This document shows positions 44,934 to 53,936 of a DNA stretch of 64,000 bases, in pieces; the stretch's first letter is position 1, and every line of letters starts with the position of its first letter. The stretch comes from Pseudomonas sp. 21. Lineage in GTDB: Bacteria; Pseudomonadota; Gammaproteobacteria; Pseudomonadales; Pseudomonadaceae. Where the stretch lies: NCBI RefSeq assembly GCF_000955805.1, contig NZ_JYOA01000007.1:441272-505271 (forward strand). Direction: 5' to 3'. The notes beneath the pieces are model-generated. The model was not told the origin of the DNA. It saw only the letters and a program-made list of their open reading frames with translations, and ran no database searches. Made by a program: the position numbers and the translations under genes.

Positions 44934-45989
44934 ATGGCCGTCAAGGTCCTGATCGTCGACGACTCGGCGCTGATTCGCAGCCTGCTCAAGGACATCATCC
45001 AGAACGACCCGGAGCTGCAGCTGGTGGGTGCCGCGCCCGACGCCTTCGTCGCCCGCGACCTGATCAAGCAGCACGCGCCGGACGTCATCACCCTCGACGT
45101 GGAAATGCCGCGAATGGACGGCCTGACCTTCCTCGACAAGCTGATGAAGGGCCGGCCGACGCCGGTGCTGATGATCTCCTCGCTGACCGAGAAAGGCTCC
45201 GAAGCCACCCTGCGCGCCCTGGAGCTGGGCGCCATCGACTTCATCGCCAAGCCGCGCCTGGGCATCGCCGAGGGCATGCAGGCCTACGCCGAGGAAATCT
45301 GCGCCAAGCTCAAGGCCGCCGCCCGCGCCCGCCTGCCCCGCGCGCGACCTGCTGCTGCGGCCGACGCACCGGCCACGAGCGGCGCGCCGCTCTTGAGCAC
45401 CGAAAAGATCTTCGCCATTGGCGCCTCCACCGGCGGCACCGAGGCGATCAAGGAAGTCCTGCTCGGCCTGCCGCCGGACTGCCCCGGCACCGTCGTGACC
45501 CTGCACATGCCGCCGGGCTTCACCAAGTCCTACGCCGACCGACTGGACCGGCAGACGCGCCTGTCGGTGCGCGAAGCCCGCGACGGCGACCGCATCCTCC
45601 CCGGCCACGTGCTGCTCGCCCCTGGCGACTACCACATGGAAGTGCAGCGCAGCGGCGCCAACTATGTCGTGCGCCTGCACCGCGAAGCGGCGGTGAATGG
45701 CCACAGGCCGGCGGTGGACGTGATGTTCAACTCCCTCGCCCGCTGCGCCGGGCGCAACCTCATCGCCGCATTGCTCACCGGCATGGGCAAGGATGGGGCC
45801 CGGGGCTTGCAGGCAATCCGCCAGGCCGGCGGCCACACCGTCGCCCAGGACGAGGCCACCTGTGTGGTCTACGGCATGCCCCGCGAGGCGGTGGAACTGG
45901 GCGCGGCCAAGGAAGTCCTGCCGCTGGAACGCATAGCCGGCTCGCTCCTACAGCAGGCACGCCAGAGCGGAAGTGGGAACCGCGTCTAG
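44934..45989 (+). CDS. cheB: Chemotaxis methylesterase CheB (cluster 2)
   Basis: 351-residue response regulator and methylesterase. The receiver has Asp55 in TLDVEMPRMDG. After a linker the esterase carries Ser165 (IGASTGGTE), His191 (LHMPPGFT) and Asp287 (GMGKDGARG). This triad is almost the same numbering as the well-studied enterobacterial enzyme. It removes methyl groups added by CheR. It is the last che gene; siaA begins 190 bases downstream. Confidence 0.95.
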   Translation: MAVKVLIVDDSALIRSLLKDIIQNDPELQLVGAAPDAFVARDLIKQHAPDVITLDVEMPRMDGLTFLDKLMKGRPTPVLMISSLTEKGSEATLRALELGAIDFIAKPRLGIAEGMQAYAEEICAKLKAAARARLPRARPAAAADAPATSGAPLLSTEKIFAIGASTGGTEAIKEVLLGLPPDCPGTVVTLHMPPGFTKSYADRLDRQTRLSVREARDGDRILPGHVLLAPGDYHMEVQRSGANYVVRLHREAAVNGHRPAVDVMFNSLARCAGRNLIAALLTGMGKDGARGLQAIRQAGGHTVAQDEATCVVYGMPREAVELGAAKEVLPLERIAGSLLQQARQSGSGNRV

Positions 45990-46179
45990 TTCTGTGGGAA
46001 TCATCCCGCACCGTCGAGCGGCTTTTCACACAGGGTCTAGACTAAGGCCAATTGACCGGCGCCAATAATATGGCGATTCGATATCAATTTGGTTTGATTG
46101 TGCCCGTATACAAAATGCACAATTGAGCTTTCGCCAAAAGACCGGCACACGGCGGGCGACACGGGGAATCAAGATAGCC

Positions 46180-48168
46180 ATGGCGGCAAGATGGGGGTTG
46201 CGCGGCAAATCGGTGGTGGCATTGCTCATCGCCTGTCTCCTGGCGCTGGTACCGGCGGTCATGCTGGGCTGGAAAGCCATGGAGGACATCCGCACGCATT
46301 TCGGCCTCGCCTTCGCGAGAAACTTCACGCTGCTCAACCAGCAGAAGATCATCGCGCCGGTGATCCGCGAGCTGGCGCTCTCGCGGCGCCTGGCCGAGTC
46401 CGTGGTGACGCAGGACTGGCTGCTCGCCGAGAACGACCCGGCGCGCCGTGCACTGTTCTTCCGCGAAGCCGAAGGCTTCCGCGCGGACCAGCACAACTAC
46501 TCCTACTTCGTCGTGGTGGACTCCTCGCGCCACTACTACTTCAACGACTCCAGCTCGCCGCTCTCCAATTCCCCGCGCTACACCCTGAGCCGGGACGACC
46601 CCAAGGATTCCTGGTACTTCGACACCCTCGCGCGCGACGAGCTGTACAACATCAACGTCGACTACAACGAGAAGCTCAAGGTCACCAAGGTCTGGTTCAA
46701 CATGGTGGTGCGCGCCGGCAACGAGAAAGTCGGCCTGGCCGGCGGCGGCCTCGACCTCACCGAGTTCCTCGACCAGTTCATCTCGCGCCGCGAGGCCGGG
46801 GTGACGCCGATGATCGTCGACCCCGAGGGCGCCATCCAGGCGCACCCGGACACCCGCCTGATCGCCTACAACTCCGGTTCCAGCGGCCAGGCCAAGCACC
46901 ACGTCTATGACCTGCTGGGCAATGACCAGGAGCGCACCGCGCTGCGCCAGACCCTGCGCCAGGCCGAGACCAACCCCGGCGAAGTGGAAACCATGTGGGG
47001 CACCATCGACGGCAAGGAACAGCTGATCGCCACCGCCTACATCCCGCAGCTGCGCTGGCACGTGCTCAGCGCCATCGACCTGCACGCCGCGCAAGTGCTC
47101 GACAGCCGCTGGATCTGGCCGCTGGTGGGCACCCTCGCCGGGCTGCTGGCGATCCTGCTGATCGGCTTCGCCTACACCGTCGACCTGCTGGTGCTGCGCC
47201 CGCTGCGCGGCCTCAAGCAGTCGGCCAAGGCGATCGCCGCCGGGCAGTACGACAGCCCGCTGCCGCGCACCCGCCCGGACGAGATCGGCGAGCTGTCCAG
47301 CGCCTTCGCCAGCATGGCCGATCAGGTCCGCCGGCACACCGAGGAGCTGGAAGACAAGGTCCAGCAGCGCACCCAGGCGCTCGAAGCGGCCAACCGCGAG
47401 ATGGCCGCCGCGCAGAAGAAGATCGGCGACTCCATCGACTACGCCAGCCTGATCCAGCGTGCCATCCTCCCCGATCGCCAGCTGCAGGCGTCCCTGGGCG
47501 AGCACCATTTCGTCCTGTGGAAACCGCGCGACGTGGTCGGCGGCGACTTCTACATCTACCGCGAAGGCCCGCGGGACAGCCTGATCGGCGTCGTCGACTG
47601 CGCCGGCCACGGGGTGCCCGGCGCGCTGATGACCATGCTCGCCCTGGCCGCCATCGACCACGCCATCGACAGCGTGAAGAGCCACGACCCGGCGGCCATC
47701 CTGCGCGAGACCGACCACGTGATGCGCGGCATGCTCGGCCAGGAAGAGTTCACCCACTCACTGGCCACCAACATGGACGCAGGCCTGGTGCGCGTCGACC
47801 ACCAGCGCAAGCTGCTGCACTTCTCCGGAGCGAAGATTTCCCTGTTCGCCAGCGACGGCAACGACGTGCGCGAATACAAGGGCGCACGCCGCGCCATCGG
47901 CGACAAGCGCCAGGGCGACTACCAGGACGTGGAAATCCCGATGGAAACCGGCTGGACCTATTACCTGTGCACCGACGGCTTCCTCGACCAGGCCGGCGGC
48001 GAGCACGGCTTCGGCTTCGGCAACAGCCGCTTCGCCGACCTGCTGCGCAACCACGCGCGCCGACCGTTGGCCGAGCAGGCCGATGTGTTCGCCGCTACCC
48101 TCGCCCACTACCAGGGTGAGCAGCCGCAGCGCGACGACATCACCATTCTCTCTTTCCGCTTCGACTAG
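46180..48168 (+). CDS. siaA: SiaA, membrane PP2C-type phosphatase
   Basis: 662-residue membrane sensor phosphatase. Span 1 is at about 10-32 (SVVALLIACLLALVPAVML). A ~270-residue periplasmic Cache-like domain (YFVVVDSSRHYYFND, KDSWYFDTLARDE) follows, then span 2 near 310-335 and HAMP. A coiled segment leads to the SpoIIE/PP2C domain with metal-binding GGDFYIY and DCAGHGVPGALM, ending QRDDITILSFRFD. In P. aeruginosa SiaA dephosphorylates SiaC, which activates SiaD and promotes aggregation. I use ATG 46180; the frame opens earlier without a ribosome site. Confidence 0.92.
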   Translation: MAARWGLRGKSVVALLIACLLALVPAVMLGWKAMEDIRTHFGLAFARNFTLLNQQKIIAPVIRELALSRRLAESVVTQDWLLAENDPARRALFFREAEGFRADQHNYSYFVVVDSSRHYYFNDSSSPLSNSPRYTLSRDDPKDSWYFDTLARDELYNINVDYNEKLKVTKVWFNMVVRAGNEKVGLAGGGLDLTEFLDQFISRREAGVTPMIVDPEGAIQAHPDTRLIAYNSGSSGQAKHHVYDLLGNDQERTALRQTLRQAETNPGEVETMWGTIDGKEQLIATAYIPQLRWHVLSAIDLHAAQVLDSRWIWPLVGTLAGLLAILLIGFAYTVDLLVLRPLRGLKQSAKAIAAGQYDSPLPRTRPDEIGELSSAFASMADQVRRHTEELEDKVQQRTQALEAANREMAAAQKKIGDSIDYASLIQRAILPDRQLQASLGEHHFVLWKPRDVVGGDFYIYREGPRDSLIGVVDCAGHGVPGALMTMLALAAIDHAIDSVKSHDPAAILRETDHVMRGMLGQEEFTHSLATNMDAGLVRVDHQRKLLHFSGAKISLFASDGNDVREYKGARRAIGDKRQGDYQDVEIPMETGWTYYLCTDGFLDQAGGEHGFGFGNSRFADLLRNHARRPLAEQADVFAATLAHYQGEQPQRDDITILSFRFD

Positions 48169-48178
48169 GGGTTAATCC

Positions 48179-48721
48179 ATGGAATCGCTAGATCTGTTGG
48201 CCATGCGCGAGAGCTTTACCCGGCAACGCATACTGCTCTGCTTCAACGGGCCCATCTCGCGCAGCCTGATCGAGGAAATCGGCCACGCGCTGCGCAACTA
48301 CCTGCAAGCCGAGCAGGCGCATCCCAGCGAAGCGATGGACGTGTTCGCCGTCTACATCGAGATGACCCAGAACATCCGCCACTACGCCACCCAGCGCGGC
48401 TACAACGAGCAGGAAGCCTCGGCCACCGTGGCGATTGCCCGCGATGACGAAGGCCACTACGTGGTCTCCGCCGGCAACCTGGTGGAGCTCGCCGACGGCC
48501 AGGGCCTGGTGCGCAGCATCGAAGCCATCGCCGGGCTCGACAAGGCCCAGCTCAAGGCGGCGTACAAGGAGCAGCTGCGCCGCCCGCGCGACGCCGAAGC
48601 CTCCACCGGCGCGGGTCTCGGCCTGCTGGACATCGCCCGCAAGTCCAGCGCGCCGCTCAAGACCTCCCTCACCGAACAACCCGACGGCCGCGCCTTCTTC
48701 AGCCTGCGCGCCGTGATCTGA
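48179..48721 (+). CDS. siaB: SiaB, SiaC kinase
   Basis: 180-residue cytoplasmic protein matching SiaB, which phosphorylates SiaC and so opposes SiaA. Visible features are NIRHYATQRGYN near residue 65 and GAGLGLLDIARKSSAPLK near 145, resembling the N-box and G-rich lid of an ATPase/kinase (HATPase-like) fold. It starts 10 bases after siaA. Confidence 0.9.
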   Translation: MESLDLLAMRESFTRQRILLCFNGPISRSLIEEIGHALRNYLQAEQAHPSEAMDVFAVYIEMTQNIRHYATQRGYNEQEASATVAIARDDEGHYVVSAGNLVELADGQGLVRSIEAIAGLDKAQLKAAYKEQLRRPRDAEASTGAGLGLLDIARKSSAPLKTSLTEQPDGRAFFSLRAVI

Positions 48722-48746
48722 ACCGCGAAATTCAGGAAGACCCGAC

Positions 48747-49127
48747 ATGAGCGATCTCAACGTCACCGGAACCCAATCCACCCCACAGATCCACGGCGAC
48801 TGGCAGGCCGGCATCCTCGCGATGCAGGGCGACTCCTACCCGGAAAACTCCTTTGAACTATTCGGCCAGGTCATCGAGTGGGTCGAGCGCTTCCTCACCG
48901 AGGAGCAGCGCCCGCTGGAGCTCGACCTGCGCCTGCTGTACCTCAACACGAGCTCGATCAAGGCCATGATGGACATCTTCGACCTGCTCGAAGAAGCCCA
49001 CGGCCAGGGCCGTGCCACCCGCGTGGCGTGGCACTACGACCGACGCAACGAGCGCGTCGCCGAACTGGCCGAGGAATTCCGCGAGGACTGTACCTTCCCG
49101 TTCGTCATCCAAGCCTACGACGAGTAA
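48747..49127 (+). CDS. siaC: SiaC, phospho-switch protein
   Basis: 126-residue DUF1987-type protein. Thr68 in YLNTSSIKAMMDIFD falls at exactly the residue reported as the phosphorylation site in P. aeruginosa SiaC. When unphosphorylated it binds and activates SiaD. It lies 25 bases after siaB and 5 bases before siaD. Confidence 0.93.
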   Translation: MSDLNVTGTQSTPQIHGDWQAGILAMQGDSYPENSFELFGQVIEWVERFLTEEQRPLELDLRLLYLNTSSIKAMMDIFDLLEEAHGQGRATRVAWHYDRRNERVAELAEEFREDCTFPFVIQAYDE

Positions 49128-49132
49128 GTGCC

Positions 49133-49921
49133 ATGACTAGCGAGCGCGAGCTGGACCTGCTGATCGAAGAGCTGCTGGCCGACCCCCAGTACGAAGGGCA
49201 CCCCCTGCGCGAGGCCCTGTACCAGAAGCACCAGCAATCCCTCGACCAGCTCGCGCGCCTGGAACGCATCGCGCGGATTTCCGACGGCTTCCAGTCCATG
49301 GCCCGGCAGCAGAACAGCACGCTGTCCGAGCGCTACCACAAGCAGCTGCGCCAGCTGGAAAAGGTCGCGCGCATCTCCGACCGCTACCAGGACATGATGC
49401 GCGACCTCAACATCGCGCTGAAGGAAGCCTCGACCCACGACACCCTCACCGGCATCGCCAACCGCCGCCTGCTGATGGAGCGCCTGCGCGAAGAAAGCGA
49501 ACGTGCCCAGCGCCACGGCGAGTCCTACGTGCTGGCCATGCTCGACGTCGACCGCTTCAAGCAGGTCAACGACACCTGGGGCCACGAAGTGGGCGACCGC
49601 GTGCTGGTGGAAATCGGCCGCGCCATGGAATCCGCCCTGCGCCAGTACGACCTCTGCGGCCGCTGGGGTGGCGAGGAATTCCTGCTGATCCTGCCCGACA
49701 CCCGCCTGGCCGACGCCGCCGCCATCATCGAGCGCGTGCGCAACGACATCCGCTGCCTGGCCGTGCGCGTGGGCACCAATGCCCTGTCCGTCACCGCCAG
49801 CTTCGGCGTCGCCGAGCATCATCCGGGCGAGAGCTACTCCCAGACCCTGAGCCGCGCCGACGCCGCCCTGCTGGACGCCAAGCGCAGCGGGCGCGACAAG
49901 TGCGAGTTCGCCACGGCCTGA
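49133..49921 (+). CDS. siaD: SiaD, diguanylate cyclase
   Basis: 262-residue cytoplasmic diguanylate cyclase. The N-terminal ~90 residues are helical/coiled (ARLERIARISDGFQS, QLEKVARISDRYQDM) and form the SiaC-binding stalk in the homologue. The GGDEF domain has DTLTGIANRRLL, DVDRFKQVND and active-site GGEEF. RQYD five residues before it is an inhibitory I-site (RxxD), so product feedback is expected. It is the output of the sia module. Confidence 0.94.
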   Translation: MTSERELDLLIEELLADPQYEGHPLREALYQKHQQSLDQLARLERIARISDGFQSMARQQNSTLSERYHKQLRQLEKVARISDRYQDMMRDLNIALKEASTHDTLTGIANRRLLMERLREESERAQRHGESYVLAMLDVDRFKQVNDTWGHEVGDRVLVEIGRAMESALRQYDLCGRWGGEEFLLILPDTRLADAAAIIERVRNDIRCLAVRVGTNALSVTASFGVAEHHPGESYSQTLSRADAALLDAKRSGRDKCEFATA

Positions 49922-50010
49922 ACCCGCACCGGCGCGCTGGCGCGGCCACGCAAGTGGCATATGCCGGCCAATCCGATTAAGGTCCCTGGACCACCTGGAA
50001 AGGACGCAGC

Positions 50011-50817
50011 ATGGCCACCAAGACCTCCACTCCGCGCCAGCAGACGCACCTCGCCGTCCTGATCGACGCCGACAACGCCCCCGCCGCCATCGTCGAGGGG
50101 TTGTTCGAGGAAATCGCCAAGTACGGCGTCGCCAGCGTCAAGCGCATCTACGGCGACTGGACCAAGCCCAACCTGGGCAAGTGGAAGCAGGTGCTGCTGG
50201 ACCACTCCATCCAGCCGATGCAGCAGTTCGCCTACACCAGCGGCAAGAACGCCACCGACAGCGCGTTGATCATCGACGCCATGGACCTGCTCTACACCCG
50301 CCGCTTCGACGGCTTCTGCCTGGTCTCCAGCGACAGCGACTTCACCCGCCTGGCCGCACGCCTGCGCGAGGAAGGGCTGACCGTCTACGGCTTCGGCGAG
50401 GAGAAGACGCCCAAGCCGTTCGTCTCCGCCTGCGACAAGTTCATCTACACCGAAATCCTCCGCGCCACGCCCGAAGCCCCCGTCGAGCCGGTGCCCGTCA
50501 CCGACAGGACCGCCGCCCCGAGCGCCAACGACACGCCCAAGCCTGAGGCCAAGCGCAAATCGCAGAAGGTCCCGCTGGACTTCATCGCCAAGGTGCTCGA
50601 CGACATCGACGGCGATGATGACGACTGGGTCCAGCTGGGCGCCCTCGGCCAGAACATCAGCAAACTGCAGCCTGCGTTCGATCCGCGCCTGTATGGCTTC
50701 AAGAAACTCAGCGACCTGATCAAGGGCCACCCCAGGCGCTTCGAGTTGCAGGCGCGCGGCACCAGTGGCACCGGTGGAAAAGACCTGTACGTGCGCAACG
50801 TGAGTACGGCGCGCTGA
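50011..50817 (+). CDS. NYN-domain (LabA/PIN-like) protein with OST-HTH end
   Basis: 268-residue protein. The N-terminal NYN/PIN-like nuclease domain has acidic residues in LIDADNAP, DSALIIDAMDL and LVSSDSDFTRLAARLREEG. FGEEKTPKPFVSACDKFIYTE is typical of the LabA-like group. After a ~50-residue variable linker, the C-terminus (LGQNISKLQPAFDPRLYGFKKLSDLI) matches an OST-HTH/LOTUS RNA-binding module. RNA-related activity is inferred from the folds; no target is known. It is a single gene after siaD. Confidence 0.88.
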   Translation: MATKTSTPRQQTHLAVLIDADNAPAAIVEGLFEEIAKYGVASVKRIYGDWTKPNLGKWKQVLLDHSIQPMQQFAYTSGKNATDSALIIDAMDLLYTRRFDGFCLVSSDSDFTRLAARLREEGLTVYGFGEEKTPKPFVSACDKFIYTEILRATPEAPVEPVPVTDRTAAPSANDTPKPEAKRKSQKVPLDFIAKVLDDIDGDDDDWVQLGALGQNISKLQPAFDPRLYGFKKLSDLIKGHPRRFELQARGTSGTGGKDLYVRNVSTAR

Positions 50818-50904
50818 GAGCGACGCGCGACACTGCTCCTGCTCAACGAACCCTCCGCGCCGGATGATTAAAGTCGGGTGTGAGCATTACTGCGGAATCG
50901 ACTC

Positions 50905-51219
50905 ATGCGCTACCTGCTGATCCCCTTGCTGGCGCTGTTCGCGGCGAGCGCGGCCCATGCTGGCACCCTGCGTTGCGGCACCAGCCTGATCAACGAAGGC
51001 GACCCGATGGATGAGGTGCTCGCCAAATGCGGGCAACCGGCCAAGCGTGTCGTCACGCCGCCCACAAAGCCGCGTCGGGGAGCGGACGGGAAGTTCATCC
51101 CCGGGCGGCCGCAACTGGAAACCTGGATGTACGGCCCCAGCAATGGCGCCTATCGCTACCTGTTCTTCCGCGACACGCAGCTCCAACTGATCAATACCAC
51201 GCGCAAGGAGCTGCTCTGA
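50905..51219 (+). CDS. DUF2845-type exported small protein
   Basis: 104-residue protein with a signal peptide (LLIPLLALFAASAAHAG) and a mature part with two Cys early (LRCGTSLI, LAKCGQP), LINEGDPMDEVLAKCG and LETWMYGP. This pattern matches DUF2845/SmpA-OmlA-like small periplasmic proteins of Pseudomonas. Function is unknown. It is a single gene on the plus strand. Confidence 0.82.
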   Translation: MRYLLIPLLALFAASAAHAGTLRCGTSLINEGDPMDEVLAKCGQPAKRVVTPPTKPRRGADGKFIPGRPQLETWMYGPSNGAYRYLFFRDTQLQLINTTRKELL

Positions 51220-51333
51220 GCGGCGTGTCCTGCACACACTGTTCGTGCCTGCACGCCCGCCGCTACCAAAGGCGCCTACCCATCGCGGCGGCATCTCCCT
51301 AGACTGGTCGCCTTCGCCAATCCGGAGGGCACC

Positions 51334-51759
51334 ATGCAAACCACCTTCAACTTCACCCTCGGCATCGACCCGCAGGCGCGCGACGTCGTGGTCAAGGGCC
51401 TGCTCGCCTACAACCTCGGGCAGATGGGCCGCAGCAACACCTACGACGACTTCGAGCTCTACGCCCGCGATGCGGAAGGCGAAGTGGTCGGCGGCATGTT
51501 CGGCCAATCCGGCATGGGCTGGCTCTACATCGACTACCTCTGGCTGCAGGACGACCAGCGCGGCAGCGGCCTGGGCAGCCAGCTCATCGCCCTGGCCGAA
51601 GACGAAGCCCGCCGTCGCGGCTGCGTCGGCCTGTTCCTCTACACCTACAGCTTCCAGGCCCCCGGCTTCTACGAGAAACAGGGCTTCGAGCGCATGGGCG
51701 TGCTCGAAGACTGCCCGCCGGGGCATCAGCGCATCTACCTGAAGAAGCACCTGGGCTGA
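51334..51759 (+). CDS. GNAT-family N-acetyltransferase
   Basis: 141-residue GNAT protein. The acetyl-CoA pyrophosphate loop is DDQRGSGLGSQLI (Q/RxxGxG/A-like). FYEKQGFERMGVLEDCP forms the C-terminal motif. Substrate is unknown. It starts ATG with GGAGGG upstream. Confidence 0.86.
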   Translation: MQTTFNFTLGIDPQARDVVVKGLLAYNLGQMGRSNTYDDFELYARDAEGEVVGGMFGQSGMGWLYIDYLWLQDDQRGSGLGSQLIALAEDEARRRGCVGLFLYTYSFQAPGFYEKQGFERMGVLEDCPPGHQRIYLKKHLG

Positions 51760-51776
51760 TTGCCGCCCCAGTTCCC

Positions 51777-51901
51777 TGCAGGAGCGAACTTGTGACCCAC
51801 AGGGATGTGGGAAATGCCGAAATCCGTCGGGAACGGATTCGGCCTCGCGAACCCGCCCGGCGCAGCGCGCGACGGGCCAATCGCGGACAGCGCCGCTCCT
51901 C
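51777..51901. repeat. Degenerate REP-like region
   Basis: Remnants of REP arms (GCAGGAGCGAACTTGTG, TCGCGAACCCGCC, ATCGCGGACAGCGCCGCTCC) surround a hairpin CCGAAATCCGT ... ACGGATTCGG at 51817-51842. Confidence 0.5.
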
Positions 51902-51907
51902 CACCCA

Positions 51908-51939
51908 TAAAAAAGGCCGGTCATTCGACCGGCCTTTTT
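51908..51939. terminator. Bidirectional terminator for the GNAT gene and bau operon
   Basis: AAAAAAGGCCGGTC-ATTC-GACCGGCCTTTTT has perfect 8-bp GC arms with A- and T-runs, between the converging genes. Confidence 0.9.
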
Positions 51940-51957
51940 CTTACCGCTTATTCACCA

Positions 51958-53454
51958 TCAGCCATTGCTGGGGAAGGCGAACTGCGCCGCTTCGTGCGAC
52001 TTGCGCTGCGGCCAGCGCTGGGTGATGGCCTTGCGCTTGGTGTAGAAGCGCACGCCGTCCGGGCCGTAGGCGTGCAGGTCGCCGAACAGCGAACGCTTCC
52101 AGCCGCCGAAGCTGTGGTAGGCCACCGGTACCGGCAGGGGTACGTTGACGCCGACCATGCCGACTTCGATCTCGTCGCAGAACAGGCGCGCCGCTTCACC
52201 GTCGCGGGTGAAGATGCAGGTGCCGTTGCCGTATTCGTGGTCGTTGATCAGCTGCATGGCTTCTTCCAGGCTGTTCACGCGCACGATGCACAGCACCGGG
52301 CCGAAGATTTCTTCCTGGTAGATGGTCATGTCCGGGGTCACCTTGTCGAACAGGGTGCCGCCGACGAAGAAGCCGTTCTCGTGACCGGCAACCTTGTAGT
52401 TGCGGCCGTCGACCAGCAGTTGGGCGCCCTGCTCGACACCGGCGTCGATGTAGCCGGTGACTTTCTGCTGGGCAGCGCCGGTGACCAGCGGGCCCATGTC
52501 CAGGCCGCAGGAAGTGCCAGCGCCGATCTTCAGGGCCTTGATCTGCGGAACGATCTTCTCGACCAGCGCGTCGCCGATCTGGTCGCCCACGCAAACGGCA
52601 ACGGAGATGGCCATGCAGCGCTCGCCGCAGGAGCCGTAGGCCGCACCCATCAGGGCGCTGACGGCGTTGTCCAGGTCACAGTCGGGCATCAGCACGGCGT
52701 GGTTCTTGGCGCCGCCCAGGGCCTGGACGCGCTTGCCGCGCTTGGTGCCTTCGGAATAGATGTACTCGGCGATCGGGGTCGAGCCGACGAAGCTCAGGGC
52801 TTTGACTTCCGGGGCCTCGATCAGCGCGTCCACGGCGATCTTGTCGCCGTGCACCACGTTCAGCACGCCCTTGGGCAGGCCGGCTTCTTCGAACAGTTCG
52901 GCGATCAGCAGGGTGGAGCTCGGGTCACGCTCGGACGGCTTGAGGATGAAGGTGTTGCCGCAGGCGATGGCCAGCGGGTACATCCACAGCGGCACCATGG
53001 CCGGGAAGTTGAACGGGGTGATGCCGGCGACCACGCCGATCGGCTGGAAGTCGCTCCAGGCGTCGATGTTCGGGCCGACGTTGCGGCTGTACTCGCCCTT
53101 GAGGATTTCCGGGGCGGCGCTGGCGTACTCGACGTTCTCGATGCCGCGCTTGAGTTCACCGGCGGCGTCTTCCAGGGTCTTGCCGTGTTCTTCGCTGATC
53201 AGCTGGCTGATGCGCGCTTCGTTGGCTTCGAGCAGTTGCTTGAAGCGGAACAGCACCTGGGCGCGCTTGGCCGGCGGGGTGTTGCGCCAGGCCGGGAAGG
53301 CGGCCTTGGCGGCGTCGATGGCCTGCTGCACGGTTTCGCGGCTGGCCAGCGGAACCTTGCGGATGGCTTCGCCGGTGGACGGGTTGAAGACGTCGGCGGT
53401 GCGGCCGGTGTCGGCGATCATCTCGCCGCCGATCAGGTGCTTGACGGTGGTCAT
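51958..53454 (-). CDS. bauC: Malonate-semialdehyde / methylmalonate-semialdehyde dehydrogenase BauC (MmsA-like)
   Basis: 498-residue CoA-acylating aldehyde dehydrogenase that converts malonate semialdehyde (3-oxopropanoate) to acetyl-CoA after BauA. Motifs are GITPFNFPAMVPLWMYP, GGAKNHAVLMPDCD, the catalytic Cys in GSCGERCMAIS and QEEIFGPVLCIVRV. Closest family is MmsA; bau context favours the beta-alanine role. ATG at 53454 (MTTVKHLIGGEM) is chosen because the frame opening further upstream lacks conserved text. It is the third gene of the operon, 173 bases after bauB with a palindromic repeat between. Confidence 0.9.
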   Translation of the reverse strand: MTTVKHLIGGEMIADTGRTADVFNPSTGEAIRKVPLASRETVQQAIDAAKAAFPAWRNTPPAKRAQVLFRFKQLLEANEARISQLISEEHGKTLEDAAGELKRGIENVEYASAAPEILKGEYSRNVGPNIDAWSDFQPIGVVAGITPFNFPAMVPLWMYPLAIACGNTFILKPSERDPSSTLLIAELFEEAGLPKGVLNVVHGDKIAVDALIEAPEVKALSFVGSTPIAEYIYSEGTKRGKRVQALGGAKNHAVLMPDCDLDNAVSALMGAAYGSCGERCMAISVAVCVGDQIGDALVEKIVPQIKALKIGAGTSCGLDMGPLVTGAAQQKVTGYIDAGVEQGAQLLVDGRNYKVAGHENGFFVGGTLFDKVTPDMTIYQEEIFGPVLCIVRVNSLEEAMQLINDHEYGNGTCIFTRDGEAARLFCDEIEVGMVGVNVPLPVPVAYHSFGGWKRSLFGDLHAYGPDGVRFYTKRKAITQRWPQRKSHEAAQFAFPSNG

Positions 53455-53501
53455 GGGAAGTCTCTTCTCGCTGAAAGTATTGGGGCGAGGCTCGCGAGGA
53501 G

Positions 53502-53537
53502 CCCCTCTCCCTAGCCCTCTCCCTGAAGGGAGAGGGG
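53502..53537. repeat. CCCTCTCCC-type palindromic repeat
   Basis: CCCCTCTCCC-TAGC-CCTCTCCC-TGAA-GGGAGAGGGG, with perfect CCCTCTCCC/GGGAGAGGG arms. It is a dispersed repeat seen in many pseudomonads and sits in the bauB-bauC spacer. Confidence 0.75.
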
Positions 53538-53627
53538 ATTGTTCGGTATGAAGCGTGGGCGGCAAGGCACGCCGGCAGTCACTCTAAGGTGACTCGGCGC
53601 GGCATGCCTTCTCGCGTGCCCGCGCGC

Positions 53628-53936
53628 TCAGTGGCTGTGCGGCTGCCCGTCCTTGAGCTCGATCTCGATGAAGGCCACTTCGTGATCGCAAGGGTTGATC
53701 ACGTTGTGCTCGGTACCGATCTGGCGGGTGTAGCTCGCCCCCAGGACCAGCGGCGCACGGCGCTCGCCCTCGGGGGTTTCCAGCAGCAGCTCGCCGTTGG
53801 TCACCGGGACCACGACGTATTCCATGCCATGGCGGTGCCAGCCGGTCTCGGCACCGGGGGCGAAGCGCCACTCGGTGACCAGGACCTTGTCGTTGTCGAT
53901 CTGTACCGTCGGGACGGCCTTGGGACGCTCGCTCAC
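53628..53936 (-). CDS. bauB: BauB, small cupin protein
   Basis: 102-residue single-domain cupin. Cupin motif 1 is GAETGWHRHGMEYVVVPVTNGE and motif 2 is GTEHNVINPCDHEVAFIEIE. It matches the cupin between bauA and bauC in P. aeruginosa, whose biochemical role is unclear. The start is GTG directly after the bauA stop (TAAGTG), so it is translationally coupled to bauA. Confidence 0.87.
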   Translation of the reverse strand: MSERPKAVPTVQIDNDKVLVTEWRFAPGAETGWHRHGMEYVVVPVTNGELLLETPEGERRAPLVLGASYTRQIGTEHNVINPCDHEVAFIEIELKDGQPHSH

